This document shows, piece after piece, positions 40,206 to 51,837 of a DNA stretch of 64,000 bases. How positions within the stretch are numbered: the stretch's first letter is position 1; the number at the start of each line of letters is the position of its first letter. The stretch lies in the NCBI GenBank assembly GCA_021234155.1, contig JAJEKV010000100.1, positions 224,116-288,115 on the forward strand. Reading direction: 5' to 3'. The translations under genes were made by a program, and so were the position numbers. The DNA comes from Isoetes taiwanensis (lineage: Eukaryota > Streptophyta > Lycopodiopsida > Isoetales > Isoetaceae). The notes beneath the pieces are model-generated. The model did no database searches. It was not told the origin of the DNA and saw only the letters and a program-made list of their open reading frames with translations.

Positions 40206-41669
40206 TTAATAATAAAAATGTGGCGGCGATGAAGAAATGAAATAACCCGCGGATTCTTCCGTATAGTGAGTGGCATGATCCTCTCTTTACATTTCGCTCT
40301 AATCTTCTCCTCAACTTAACATCCTTTGCATTTGGAGAGACCATCAAGCTGGGTCCAAAATTGTCGACACAAGTTCTATGACGTAATTGGGAATTGCATC
40401 CGCTTCTAACTCTTTGTACAAACTCCATTTCCCTCTTTGCACTATCTCTTCCCTCTTCAATTTTGCTTTGCAAGATTCCCAGGATGAACACCCGCCAGCT
40501 ACTGAAAAACCCCGAAAGCACCTATTGTGATTAGCACTTTGCATTAATGCTTCCTCTTACTTACGCTAGAAGGCAACCGCTTCTTGGTCGCTAAATCAGT
40601 CATTGCTTCTCGCTAGACTTTTCACAAGTTGAATGGAAGCCCCAGGTTGCTGACCACAATGTCGGCTTGCAAATCTTCCAAGTATCATTCATTGTGTCAT
40701 CCCGCAGATAATCTAGTAAAACCTCTTCTTATCAGCCGCGACAAGCCTTTAAGTGGATGAAATGAAGATAACAATTTTAATAATTATCCGACGTACCGTA
40801 GAGGGCCGCTCGGGTGGATCCTCCCTCTGCCAAGGTAATTTTTGCTAAATTCTTCTTACCTTTGTCTTTTCCTTTGGCGCCTTTATGATCCCGCTCTTGT
40901 TCTTCGAGTTCACTTTCTCTTACCTATGTTGAGATTTTAGGCGATTTGCTTCCAAATTAAATGATTGAAGGTATGAATCGATTGATCCACAACGGATTAA
41001 GCGCCATACCGCAGGCTTCGAAAGGCGCCGTGGGTCGTGGGTTTAGAAATCGGTTCTGGAGATTGAAATGGGACGCGTGGCATAGGAAATTGAAATGGGA
41101 CGGTGGCTTAGAATCGTTGTTGCGTGTCAAGAAATACTGAATCCGCAAAGAGCATGCACTAGACGCCTAAACAAACATTTAAAATCGCACCACAAATTTG
41201 ATATCTCCCACCACATTTTTAGAGGACAGGGGGACACCCAGTGTTCCCCACTACAACATGCTTTCACCCAAGATCTAATCTAAATACGTAGTTAGGTTCT
41301 TTAGTTAGGCCTGGCCATCTAGGGATTCAGGATGGTCGCTATGGGCAATTTAATAGGCTAAACCTACTTATTCAAGGGCCGGAGGCGCTTAGGCTATTAA
41401 ATTGACAAAATACATGATCCTTGGCTCAGCCTCCTCCTCGCCTCAACTCGACTATCCCCGGGCCAACCCGCTAGAAGACGGCTAGAAGGGGCGATAGAGT
41501 TTGGGAGGCTGGGATTTGGCTCCCTGGGCAAGCAAAAAATGGGGAGACCTAAAATGCTATGGACCAAAAATAGAAAGCAGGGTTCCCTTTACCTAAATAG
41601 ACAAGGGGTTAGGGTTAGGTTTCCACTACCCCTTTAGCATGTGGGATACTGGTGCGGCCCACTTGCCTT
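40206..41669. other. unrecognised region
   Basis: Minus-strand frames at 40544-40344 (with WSLYKELEADAIPNYVIEL) and 40521-40186 overlap in different frames and may be one broken coding segment of unknown type. Nothing else is supported. Confidence 0.3.
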
Positions 41670-41914
41670 TATTAGTTGGAAGATGGCATAAAGTGTCTTA
41701 CATGGGAAAATGTGCATACTCGGAATATGTGCATATGGGTAAATGTGCACATAATTAAATGCACATTACCTTGCAAGTTGCCCTCTAGGGTGCTACCGCC
41801 GGCTACACGCCTGCATACCGCCACGATGGCGCGGTAATGCTGCGGATTTAGGCAAGCATAAAGATACGCCCCGGATCGTATACCGTGGCCGAATGTCACA
41901 TTCTCCCCTACCTT
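41670..41914 (-). repeat. edge of a gypsy-type 3' LTR with polypurine tract
   Basis: The minus strand reads AAGGTAGGGGAGAA (41914-41901) and then TGTGACATTC (from 41900 down). A purine tract followed directly by TGTGACA is typical of the polypurine tract and 3' LTR start of plant gypsy elements. The lower LTR border is a guess, and no second LTR or pol domain was found nearby. Confidence 0.5.
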
Positions 41915-42330
41915 GAAATGATGTTGTTCTCGCGCGATCGCGGGTCTCCCCACCTTGGGATCTTCCCTAACCCCCCTAATCAACTTGATGCATACAAATA
42001 TACACATATACTTACTAATTATTAGGATTACCTTAAGGTAATATTTTTAAAAACATTATTACATCATTACATTATCAAATACTTATCGATTCATAACTTC
42101 CATTAAAACAAAGTACTTATTAGTTTCACTTATCACAACATTTTAGTTTATCAAAATTTAATAGTTTCATATACAATTATCCTTTGAGGTACTCTTCATT
42201 CCTTGCAACACATTCCAACAAAATTTGTGTTACAAGTCTTCGTAGCTCAACCTCCTTGCCCTCCGGAGCGCTCTATTGGCCTGCAGGTCGACACTACGTT
42301 AGTACCATTTTAATTATTAACTAGAAACGT

Positions 42331-42351
42331 ATGCCCGGCGATGCCGGGCAT
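42331..42351. other. perfect short hairpin
   Basis: ATGCCCGGC, a GAT loop and GCCGGGCAT form a perfect 9-bp stem with a three-base loop in otherwise AT-rich DNA. Similar GC-rich hairpins are known at the ends of some plant retroposons, but no element was identified here. Confidence 0.6.
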
Positions 42352-42659
42352 TAACTGTATATGTGTGCAATAGGTTGAGAGTAATAGATTCATAGTATAT
42401 GTAATAGAATGTTATCAATAAAATCGTCTATTTGACTTTGTAGAATGAAGATGCTAATTTCACGCGAACATGTCGATGTCCATGTTCAAATGGGTGTAGT
42501 TGTAGAGGATGTTGCATGTAAGGTTCATGTAGAGGATGTGCTAGTGATATTTTTGCTTAGTAGTAAATCTGTTTGACTTGTAGAAAGCTAGAGGAATATA
42601 AAAACTAATCCTTATAGAAGCTGGAGGACTTGATATAGTTCTAAAAACAAAAATAAAAA

Positions 42660-42776
42660 TCGCATATGTACATCAAATAGTAATGGCAATTAGGTAACAG
42701 ATATCACAGGTTACATCTCATATGTACCCATTAAATAGTAATGGTAATTAGACAAGAGATACCTCGTGTTACAATG
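42660..42776 (+). repeat. two-copy tandem duplication
   Basis: A unit of about 59 bp containing CATATGTAC, AAATAGTAATGG, AATTAG and AGATATC/AGATACC is present twice in tandem. Confidence 0.75.
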
Positions 42777-45700
42777 GATGTGTTGACCAACAAAATACTT
42801 TGAAGCAAAGCTTTTCTTGATCATTATATAATTGTTGGCAAGGGGTGCTTGCAGATGGGTGAATTTCAATTAGACTAAAGGTGAACAGATCATAAAAGCT
42901 CACTTAGTTTTAAACTTAGCTTTAAACTTAGTTTTAAAATTAAACAAATTCGACATCTTAACAAAACATGAGTAAATGGAGGACTTGAACCTCTAAAATC
43001 CAAGAATAAGAATATATGGCTATATAATTTGTAAAATGAGCAGATTTTAATAGACTCCTAAACTATATCCTACTCAATAAATATAATATCTTAAAAAACA
43101 TGTGCTTGTTGCGCCGAAGGGCTCCATATCCCGAAAATGTCTAAAACATGGTACATTGTCAATCCTGTTATGCAGTATTTAACCTAACCTACCTAAGTTT
43201 CATCTCAAAATAAATAGAAACAAAAGCAATGCCCATTTCAGATCTGATCATAGCTTGTAATATGCCAAGACTTGACTGGAGAAGGTCACCTTCAAATCCT
43301 AATAGAATTGAATAGAAATCCTAATCTGAGATAATAAGAAATCCTAATATGATGGCAAACACCCAAGGACAAATTTGAAGCATCCAAGCAAAAGAAAGAG
43401 TAAGTATCAGACCGAGGGAAGTCTGCATCTACCCATAGGGTTGCCTCTTATCTCTAGCATAATCATTGCTATAGTCACTATGGGATTTTCAGGGCTCTAT
43501 TGGAGAAACAAATTTTGTCTGAACACTTAATAGAAAGACACAAAGTGTACATGGATATCCTTTATTAGATACTCGTCTACACAAAACAGAATAAGTTCTC
43601 ATACTTGTTATCACCTCCAGATGATCAAACTTCTTCTCAGAAAGTGCACCAATCTTCTTTTTTGCCTCCGCTTCAAAACTTATGAGTGCATCTCAAAATC
43701 TGACTATATATAAAACTAATGCCTCCAACACCAATTACTCTGCAAGCATAGTACCAACATGTATAAAGCCATAGAATCAACAACCATAAGATAACAAAGT
43801 ATAGCAGTAAGAACGTACATCAACTCAATAAAGAGAACATAGCACATTCAAATACATATATCCATCTTGTCTCATCATAGGTTCATAAGCCTCTTCCATT
43901 CGTTAAGCACAAATCATGCCCAATAGAGCAAGGCAGCCCTTGCTCATCTGCAACGAACAATACATCAGATAGTAGTTCATGCTTGAACAAATGAATGAAT
44001 TGCGTTAGACAGTTAGTCTTACCTTCTATCATTAATGCTGCAACACGACATAGCCATCTCCAATAAAGATCAATGATTTTTAGAGGCATGCTTTCCATAG
44101 ATTATACATAAACTATACTCTAATAAATAGCAAATGCAATGGTATGAACATATTTTTTTATGAATATTTATGTATGCTCCAAGCCAATAAGAGAAGTTTC
44201 ATGTCAGTGCTTCCATATACCAGAGTAGTGCAGTACCTTGTTCTGTAAGTGCATCCCATCATGTTGATAATGGCCCCTTCAAAAAACAGTAATAATGTAG
44301 ATGTTGGACATGGGTCTAAATCCGTTAATTAAGGCAAAAGTTAACTATGCAAAAGACAATTAATATTTGATGCATGTGTGGCCTGCAAGTAAAGAAGCAA
44401 GAGGCGGAGGCTGCATGCTTTACTCAAATGAATAGCAAATGCAAGAATAATGAAAAGATAACTTTTTTACATGTCTACACCAGATCAAAATTCCATTCAG
44501 TGCATGCCACCTTTGTATGAAGAGCTCATGAACCTTACCCTAAAGAGTCTAAAAACTTGCTTCAGAATGTGTGAATCAATTTACCAATTTAAAGCCGCAA
44601 ATGATGTGTAAGTCCAAGTTGTCCATGGAACATCAAATGCATTGTGCATCTTTGGATCTGCAAACTTAAGAAGCTATGATAAGAACAAATGTGTTGAAAT
44701 TATTAGTACTTACTGTTTGTTTTCTGGTTTCTATGTAGAACAAATTACTATTGAAGCCAGCAAGGCCTACTTCTTGCTCAAATCATTTATGCCACGCGGA
44801 TAAAAAAGTGCAAGGGATGAGCTTAATTACTGTTAAAAAAGGCCCTTCTGCAATAAGACATAGTAAGTTTGAATTTATTTATGCAACTATCTATTGTTCT
44901 ACATCACCATTAAAATCTGTTACTAAGCACACAATCTGGATATCGCTTTGCAACAAACCTATTGAAGAGAGGACCTTTACTGACATGCTGAAAACATTGT
45001 CGATATATTGAGACTGAAGACTATACTTAATCCATGAGGTTAGGCTACTGACTTAATCCATGGAAGCAATTGCAACATTTATTAACTTACGTACGTTACG
45101 GGTGTATGATTCGAGACATCGATAAAGTAGTCTATCACTGGTCTAGAAAAGGTGTACCCTGGGATGATCGTTTTTACTGCAAGAAAACCCTTGGATAGTG
45201 AGAAAACGTACTCTGCGGATACTACAAAATGAGTTAAACTCTGAAAGCATGAAGGAAGTATTAATTATTCCTGCATCGCATACTGTAAAGGTAGACCATA
45301 TTCTGAACCTGCAAAAACAATGGCTTTTACATAACACCACAAAAGAGCTCACATTATGAACGTCCTTGGCTTGAAGCTTTATGCATAGTACCTGAACAAC
45401 AACCAAAGCCCCTAGTGAAGAAGTATTTAGCGCCCTAGTGAAGTAAATGAAGTAACGTCCTGCAAGTGTCGGGTCAGATCCAACAAACAGAAGAATAATG
45501 AAGAGAAGAAAATCAAACAGCTCAACTGTACATGGATTGCATCAAAATATGCACTGGAAAAACATCTTAACTATATGTGATATGATTATGATACCTGAGC
45601 AAGGAGTGTCTGCATCTTATAAAAAGGACATGCCCAGCCCGCCAAATTGCAAACCCCGGGTGCTTCTCTTGAAACTTGAAACAACTCCCATTTTGCAGCT

Positions 45701-46144
45701 AATTGTAGAGATCTCTGTGACAACTGATGCTCCAAAAGCCTATAAGAGAATCATATTCAGTATCATACCCTTTCCACCAGCTGCTTTTAGAGACAACGAT
45801 TTGTTTCTCATTTAGAAACATATTCATGCCGATAAACTTTAGGAAAAATGCAGATAGAGGCTAGAATGTGTAACAGATATATTCCAATCCATCATATTGC
45901 GAAAATACCACTAAGACATGCTCTAGAAAATCATTTGATGCGCATCGATTATTACATGATTCAAATCAGGCTGTTGAAATGCATACGCAAAAAAAGAAAC
46001 GACAAAATTATTCTACATTGCTTCTATCTTGCACAAACGCATTTCTGGTTCCAAGGAAAAATGAAAAATATAGCTTCTCCTCAGCCAATACTTCCGCTGG
46101 CTTCAATATACCCGAGCTGCTGGGTTTACATTCTTTGATTCTGC
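42777..46144. other. long unrecognised region
   Basis: Short open frames (for example 44751-45011 and 45498-45815 on plus, 45406-45143 on minus) carry no recognisable motifs. The composition would suit introns or UTRs of a host gene whose end may lie near 46.4 kb. No splice model could be completed. Confidence 0.3.
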
Positions 46145-46360
46145 TCTCAAGCCCAGATGCAGGGGCATCACCTGCTGTGAATAAAAGAAAAAGATTTGAG
46201 GAGGATCTGCTGCTACAAAGCCATAAACCTCATAAAAACAGACCTTCTACTCTCAAACCCAGATGTAGGGGCATCGCATGCTGCAAAGAAAAGAAAGAAG
46301 GATTCGAGGAAGATCTGCCGAGAGCCTTACAAAGCGATTCAAGTTTTAATCCGGAAGGCC
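46145..46360 (+). repeat. two-copy duplication inside a possible Lys-rich exon
   Basis: Two copies about 105 bp apart share CTCTCAARCCCAGATGYAGG, GGGGCATCRC and AAAAGAAARA, then GAGGARGATCTGC. In the plus strand the copies encode SSPDAGASPAVNKRKR and SNPDVGASHAAKKRKK, but in different frames. The frame of the second copy continues into an RRRRKRK basic run, an NLS-like composition. It may be an exon of an unrecognised disordered nuclear protein with one frameshift, or only a tandem duplication. Confidence 0.5.
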
Positions 46361-46599
46361 CAAGAAGAAAGACGCAGAAGGAAGCGAAAAATCGAGATGT
46401 AGAAGCCATAGAATCCAGCGGTGACGTTTTTTGAAAAAAAAGGAGGTAGACCGCCAATGCCACCAAATATTCCCCATGCGGGAGAGGGAACACCGCATGC
46501 GGCATTACATGCGGCGTTCCAGGCACGATTACCAACACCTTCCCATTTTAAAAAAGAAGATAAAATTTTGGTTATAAGGGAACCACCCCATCTATCTAC

Positions 46600-47041
46600 A
46601 TGAATACATGGCTAATCTCCCGGCGTAGGAAGAGGATGCTTCTTCCATCGTGGTCGTGGAGACATCGCCCTATAATGCCTATATGGCGCTCATGCCTACA
46701 CCTTTAGTTGCCCAAGCGTGGAGGATAGGGTCCTTCCCGTATATGGGGCGTGAAGGATAGGGTCCTCCCCGTAGGAATTGACTAGAGGTGCTTTTCCTAT
46801 CAATGCATTCCTGAATGACCTCTTATCTTTCGAGGTCGTCTACTTCCGTGGGACAGAAGTAGACTTTCTAATCTACCTTCCAACTCATCCAAGCGGAACC
46901 GCGGTCATGCCTACATTGACATTACACCACGTCCTAGAGATCACCGTGGCGGTCTCATCATCGGTAACAATGCATGCAACCCATACCTAGCATAGGTTGC
47001 ATGCGTAGATTAATCTTAACTATACATGAAATTAATCTACA
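46600..47041 (-). repeat. candidate 3' LTR of the chromovirus
   Basis: It follows the chromodomain stop and, on the minus strand, begins TGTGTAGATTAATTTC near 47042. Two adjacent inverted repeats lie at this edge: GTAGATTAAT (47005-47014) with ATTAATCTAC (47031-47040), and GCATGCAACC (46972-46981) with GGTTGCATGC (46995-47004). A duplicated block, GGATAGGGTCCTYCCCGTA, lies near 46723 and 46756. No matching 5' LTR could be found by eye, so the call rests on position. Confidence 0.4.
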
Positions 47042-47229
47042 CAAATCGACATGCCTGAGCCGATTTCTTCGGAGATGTCGTCCCATTGCTCCATAAACTG
47101 TGGGTACTGCTTTAATAGATCCTTCTTAAGTACCCATGTCGCGTCTTCCACCGGCAAGTGTTTCCACTTGACCAAATATTGGAGAAACTCTGATCTCCTT
47201 GTTTTCTTGAAGGCTTTATCAAGAATCAA
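47032..47229 (-). pseudogene. chromodomain of the chromovirus
   Basis: It reads SEFLQYLVKWKHLPVEDATW and then L..QYPQF. The YLVKWK.LP..DATW pattern is the chromodomain at the integrase C-terminus, which targets integration to modified histones in chromoviruses. It is in a different frame from the integrase ORF. The linker 47230-47620 is still recognisable in pieces (a GNQSYKLDLPAHLKIHKVFH-like segment) but broken. Confidence 0.85.
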
Positions 47230-47624
47230 TTCTGGAACTATTTACAGCTGCTTTTCTGTCATTTCCAACAACATTGGAGTGTCCAAGACTTCATCTGGAT
47301 TTGGAGTATGCTTCTTCAACAAACTCACGTGGAAGACTTTATGAATCTTTAGGTGTGCTGGTAGATCCAATTTGTAGGATTGATTGCCTACTCTCTTGAC
47401 TATATGAAGGGTCCAGCCCACCTTGGAGCAAGTTTCTTACAATTTCCGATGCGGAGCTTCGCCTGCTTCACTTTGATCTTGAGCCACACGTTGTCGTCAA
47501 CTTGAAACTCTCTGACTGTCCGATGCTTGTCGACGATGCTCTTTTGTCGACTCCTTGCTGCAAGAAGATATCCTCGAACCTCTTCCCAGCTGCTGCATGT
47601 CAGCCAACATTTGCTGCGAAACCT

Positions 47625-48647
47625 CTATCTTTGACATGGGATTGTGTGCCAAGTGTCTGGAGTTAGGCATTGGTAGCCGTAGTTGATCATAAACGGCGAC
47701 ATTTGGGATGATTCCTGCTTGGTTCTATTATAAGCGAACTCCACCAAGTGAATAAACTCTTCCCACATACCCTGCTTATTCCAGACATAGTTTCGTAGCA
47801 TATCTTCCAAAATTCTGTTGGTCCGTTCCGTTTGCCCATCCGTCTGAGGATGATAGGCCGTGCTCATGGACAGCTTCGTCTGAATTGTCGCAAAGAGATC
47901 TTGCCAAAAGGCACTCATGAACTTCGGGTCTCTGTCGGAGATGATCTCCCTCGGCATGCCATGGAGCATGAAGATTTCTTTGGTGAAGAGCTTCGTTGTA
48001 TCCATAGCTGTGTCAGTTGTCCTGCAAGGCACGAAATGTGCCATCTTCGACAACTTGTCGACCACGACCATCAAGGCATCCTTCCCTCTTACTGTTCTTG
48101 GAAGCCCTGTTATGAAGTCCATGCTGATGACCTCCCACTTAGCGTTTGGCACCACTGGAATTCGAAGCTGCTCTGCCTTCGTCTGTTGACATAGCTGACA
48201 TTCCTTGATGTAGCGAGCTACCTGCTTCTTCGTTCCTGGCCAATAATAGCTGCTGCGCACTTTGAAATATGTCTTCATAAATCCTGCGTGGCCAGCTATT
48301 GGGCTGTTGTGGGTGTCGTGGAGAATCAACTTCCTCACCCCCGATGATTCCGGCACACACAACTTGTTCTTATGGTACAGAAGGTTACCTTCCTTCTTAA
48401 AATTTTTGAAGGTTTTCCTCTCCTTATCTGTTCTTGCTTCCTTGCACAAGCTCGCCCATACTTCCTTGAAGTCTGCATCTGTTGGCAAGGTTTCTTCAAT
48501 CTTCTTCCTGAAGTCGCTGGAGAGCGTCGAAATTGCATTGTAATGCACTCTAGTTGTCAGAGGATGCCTTGAAAGCGCATCTGCTACCACATTGAGCTTC
48601 CCCGGCTTATAGACTATATCAAAGTCATACTCTTCGAGGAACTCCAT
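47625..48647 (-). pseudogene. RNase H end and integrase of the chromovirus
   Basis: The 340-codon open frame starts with MEFLEEYDFDIVYKPGK and NVVADALSR, the end of RNase H. The integrase HHCC zinc domain follows (HDTHNSPIAGHAG ... CQLCQQTK). The DDE core is visible: MDFITGLPR for the first Asp, SDRDPKFMSAFW for the second, and HPQTDGQTERTNRILEDML for the Glu region. The frame is intact through the core and ends early at 47625 (WHTIPCQR). The remaining C-terminal part continues out of frame. Confidence 0.93.
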
Positions 48648-48935
48648 CCACCTTCACTGCCTCAGGTTAAGGTGTGGTTGCATGAATACATATTGGAGGC
48701 TCTGATAATCTGTGTCCAACTGGAACTTCCTTCCCAAGAGGTAGTGCCTCCAAATTCTTAACGCTCTGACAACTGCAAGCAACTCTTGATCGTGCGTCGG
48801 GTAGCGCGTTTTGGCATCGTTCATCTTCCTGGAATCATACGTTACTACACGCTCTTCCTACATGAGCACTGCACCTGTGGCTATCTTACTTTGCGTCTGT
48901 CGCCACCAACTTGTCTTTCTCTGGGTCTGGCAGGA
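48648..48935 (-). pseudogene. RNase H core of the chromovirus
   Basis: The frame matching RT and integrase reads IATGAVLM, a TAG stop (48858-48860), EERVVTYDSRKMNDAKTRYP, THDQELLAVVRALRIWRHYL, then LNLRQ and a TGA stop (48654-48656). These are the RNase H segments S.K....YPT.DQELLA. The catalytic region upstream (TDAS) is displaced by a frameshift near the TGA at 48936-48938. Confidence 0.85.
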
Positions 48936-50072
48936 TCAAAACGGGGCGGTTGTCAAAGCTTCCTTCAACAATTCAAACCCTGCTTGGGCTTTCTTGTGCC
49001 AATGATCTGCCCAATCTTTCACCTTTTCCGCTCTCGTCAAGTCCGTTAGCGGGGCTGCTATCTTTGCGAAGTTCTTCACAAACTTCCTGTAGTACCCTGC
49101 TAGGCCAAGAAAACTTTTGGCCTCATGGACATTCTTCGGTGCCGGCCACTGAATCACTGCTTCAATCTTGGCAGGGTCCATCGAGATTCCTTCTGATGAG
49201 ATCACATACCCCAAGTATTCCACTTTCTCCGTTGCGAAGTGGCACTTCGACAACTTGGCGTACAACTGGTGCCTTCTCAACTTCTCGAGCACATTCCTTA
49301 GGTGTTGTACATGCTCTTCAAGGGATCTGCTATACACCAAAATGTCATCAAAGAATACTATCACGAAGGTGTCAAAGAACTCCTTGAAGATGTCGTTCAT
49401 GAGCCTCATGAACGTTGCCGGGGCATTTGATAAACCAAATGGCATTACCGTGAATTCATAGTGTTCATACCGCGTTCTGAAGGCAGTTTTATGGATGTCT
49501 TCTTCCTTTATCCTGATCTGATGATAGCCTGATCTTAAGTCAATTTTGGAGAAGACTTTTGCCCCTTGGAGCTGATCCATCAAGTCGTCCGATCTGGGGA
49601 GCGCATACTTATTCTTGATGGTGTGCTTGTTCAACTGCCTGTAATCTATGCACATCCTCAAGCTGCCATCCTTCTTCTTCACAAAAAGAATGGGTGCCCC
49701 AAATGGTGAGACACTAGGTCTAATGAAGCCTAGGTCGAGTAACTCCTGCAATTGCTTCTTTAGCTCTGTCAGCTCCTGCGTTGTCATTCTGTATGGAGTC
49801 TTACTTGTCGGCTTCGTTCCTGGTTCGAGTGCTATCTCACACTCGACTCCCCTGTAAGGAGGGAGGTGCTCGATCTCGTCTGGGAAGAGGTCGTGGAACT
49901 CCATGATCAACTTAGCTATTTGCTTGGGCAACTTGCTGAGCACCTTATCTTCTTTGCTTTCTTCTGATTCGGGCTCTTCGATCTCAAGCTTGAAGATATA
50001 TGCTTGCTCGCTCTTGATGCCCTTGAGCAGCCGTTTACTAGACATAAACAACTTCTTTACCTGTGATCTCAA
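48936..50072 (-). pseudogene. reverse transcriptase of the chromovirus
   Basis: A 378-codon open frame carries all gypsy RT boxes in order: YRGVECEI and TPYRMT, the [17 protein letters not shown] block, [43 protein letters not shown] and the catalytic [25 protein letters not shown] and [11 protein letters not shown] lead into RNase H. Both catalytic aspartates are present. It overlaps the protease frame by 35 bases in another frame, so a frameshift separates gag-PR from pol; whether that is a mutation or programmed cannot be told. Confidence 0.95.
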
Positions 50073-50718
50073 CGATCTTGCCGTTGGGCGCTGTGAGGGT
50101 CACCTTCCGCTTTCCACAATCAATGATGGCCCCTACTGGTCCAAGATACTCCATTCCTATGATCAAGTCATACTTGCCGATACCCATTACTTCTGCCCCC
50201 ATCTGGATGTTAATTTCTGGCAAGTCGATGTCGAAGTTTATTCTCTTGCCTGCCGTTTGCCTTACTGCTCCACTTGCTAAGACTACGGGCCTCGACTTTG
50301 ACTTCAATGGTTTCAACTTCAACATCTCAACCATTCTTGGGGATGCAAAGTTGTGGCTACTTCCCGAGTCTATCAGGACTATGAAAGACTTGGCCTTGGC
50401 CTTCCCTACTGTGGAAATTACCTTATACTGATTCTCTGCTTGTTCTGTATCTATGGCAGCAAAAATGTGACACTCACCCTGAATATAGTCGCGAGCTGCC
50501 TCGCCGTCGTCGTCGGACGGAGTGTCCCAACCACCCAACTCCGCTAACGCTGCGCTCATGACGAAGGGACAGTTCGTTGTCCTGTGGCCTGGCTGGAAGC
50601 ACCTGAAGCAAAGCTGCTTCTCTATGCACTCCTGTCTCTTCTCTTTGGGCATTGCTTGCAAGAAGGACCGCACTGCTTTGGAGTAGTTTGACCCTTCCTG
50701 CTTGTCCTTGAAGGACAC
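50038..50718 (-). pseudogene. Gag zinc knuckle and aspartic protease of the chromovirus
   Basis: The frame contains the nucleocapsid knuckle CFRCFQPGHRTTNC, an acidic linker, and the retropepsin active site FIVLIDSGSSHNF (DSG instead of DTG, common in plant gypsy). It continues through LIIGMEYLGPVGAIIDC. It is in frame with the upstream gag pieces and separated from them by a TAG at 50731-50733. Confidence 0.92.
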
Positions 50719-51669
50719 CTGCTTCTTCTCCTACTGCTTCCCATGGTTGCCACTATATGGGGCTTTAGCTAGACCTGGACTGGCTACTCTAGGGCTATAA
50801 CTCCATGTCCATGTTGCCTTGCCTTTATCCTGGTAATACTGCTGCCTCTGCCCGCTGTTCTGAGGCCCCGTTCCTTGCAAGCTTATTGCTTTGGACTCTG
50901 CTTCTGATACCGTCTTGAGGTTTATTGCCCTTACAAGCTTACGGATCTCCTCATTCAAATCTTCAATATAGCTCTCCACTGCGTGCTATTCACTCAACTT
51001 TGGCAGATAAAGCCTTAGTCTCATGAATTCCTCTGTATATTTCTGGACTGATTTGTTTCCTTGCTGCAACCTGTAGAACTGCTGCATCATGTTGGACTTG
51101 TATTCCATTGGGACGTAATGGCGCTTGAAAGCCTTAGCAAACTTTTTGAACCTGCAACCGTCCATCTCATCGAGCCAAGCCTCTGCTTCCATGCCTGACC
51201 TGTTCTCGCCTGAGAATTGCTCAAGCTTCCTGGCCTTTCATACGTTTCCCAATGCTAAGTCTACCTTCTTCTGGTAATCTGAGGCCTTTGTGTCTTTGTG
51301 TCTGTCGTCTCTACGGTCTTGCACTTGTTCAGCCTCCTCCTCGGAATCAGAGTCCGAGTCCGAGCTTGAGTCGGAGGATTCCGTGCTGGGGGGCCTCCTT
51401 CTCTTGCTCTTCCTCGTGTCCTTTCCTGCTTTCCGAGCTTATGCTTGTGGCAACTGGGCGTTGCCCTCTGAACCAACTCCTGCTTGTGTTGCCAAGAAAG
51501 CCTTTATTTGCTCAAGGTCCATTCTCATCTGTGACATTTCCTCCTCCTGGGTCATGGAGCCAAATGCCTCATACAGGTTCCTTGCCGGGTGTGGCCTGGG
51601 CGGAGTCTGTTCTTCTCTACGGTCTCGCCGTTGTTGTTCCCCTGAGCCTGGACCTCTAGCTGCATACAC
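50719..51669 (-). pseudogene. Gag capsid region of the chromovirus
   Basis: One frame runs from 51669 with three internal stops plus the stop at 50731-50733. It begins with an NLYEAFGSMTQEEEMSQMRM coiled-coil-like segment and has a Ser/Asp/Glu-rich stretch. It then has the Retrotrans_gag core AEAWLDEMDGCRFKKFAKAF, FKRHYVPMEYKSNMMQQFY, KSVQKYTEEFMRLRLYL. There are no indels across 950 bp. Confidence 0.85.
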
Positions 51670-51720
51670 AGGTGGATCATGGCTTTACGGTTAGTTTTAT
51701 TTATTCTATTGCATTCTATG

Positions 51721-51762
51721 TGTTTGTTGGTAAAGTTGTGGAACAAAATACATCAACAAACA
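51721..51762. repeat. short inverted repeat between gag and ORF B
   Basis: TGTTTGTTG (51721-51729) and CAACAAACA (51754-51762) are perfect inverted arms 42 bp end to end. They lie between the gag start and a TATA-like box (51783-51793). Confidence 0.6.
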
Positions 51763-51837
51763 TTTAAGGTGCAAAAGAAAATGTATTTATATATGTATAA
51801 TATTTTAAATACAAGGCCTCCGGGATCAAGAGTTTAA

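Larger units (their letters stand above)
46600..51750 (-). mobile_element. Ty3/gypsy chromovirus, defective
   Basis: Minus-strand domain order is gag, CCHC knuckle, protease, RT, RNase H, integrase and chromodomain, diagnostic for a plant chromovirus. Gag-protease is one continuous frame (51669 to 50038) broken only by four in-frame stops: TAA 51439-51441, TGA 51238-51240, TAG 50986-50988 and TAG 50731-50733. RT, RNase H and integrase share another frame (50072 to 47625) with further stops. Domain motifs are well preserved, so the insertion is younger than the relics at 1-7 kb. A TATA-like TATATAAATAC (minus strand, 51793-51783) lies upstream of gag. Confidence 0.9.

Noticed and set aside
41600-41622. 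GGGGTTAGGGTTAGG as an interstitial telomere.
   Set aside because: Only about two repeats of TTAGGG are present, and the plant-type repeat is TTTAGGG. This is within chance for the length.
48911-49387. 158-codon plus-strand open frame opposite RT.
   Set aside because: It is the antisense shadow of the well-supported reverse transcriptase frame.
51252-51694. Ser-rich plus-strand open frames of about 135 codons.
   Set aside because: They are antisense to the Ser/Asp/Glu-rich gag segment. The minus-strand gag frame explains the sequence.
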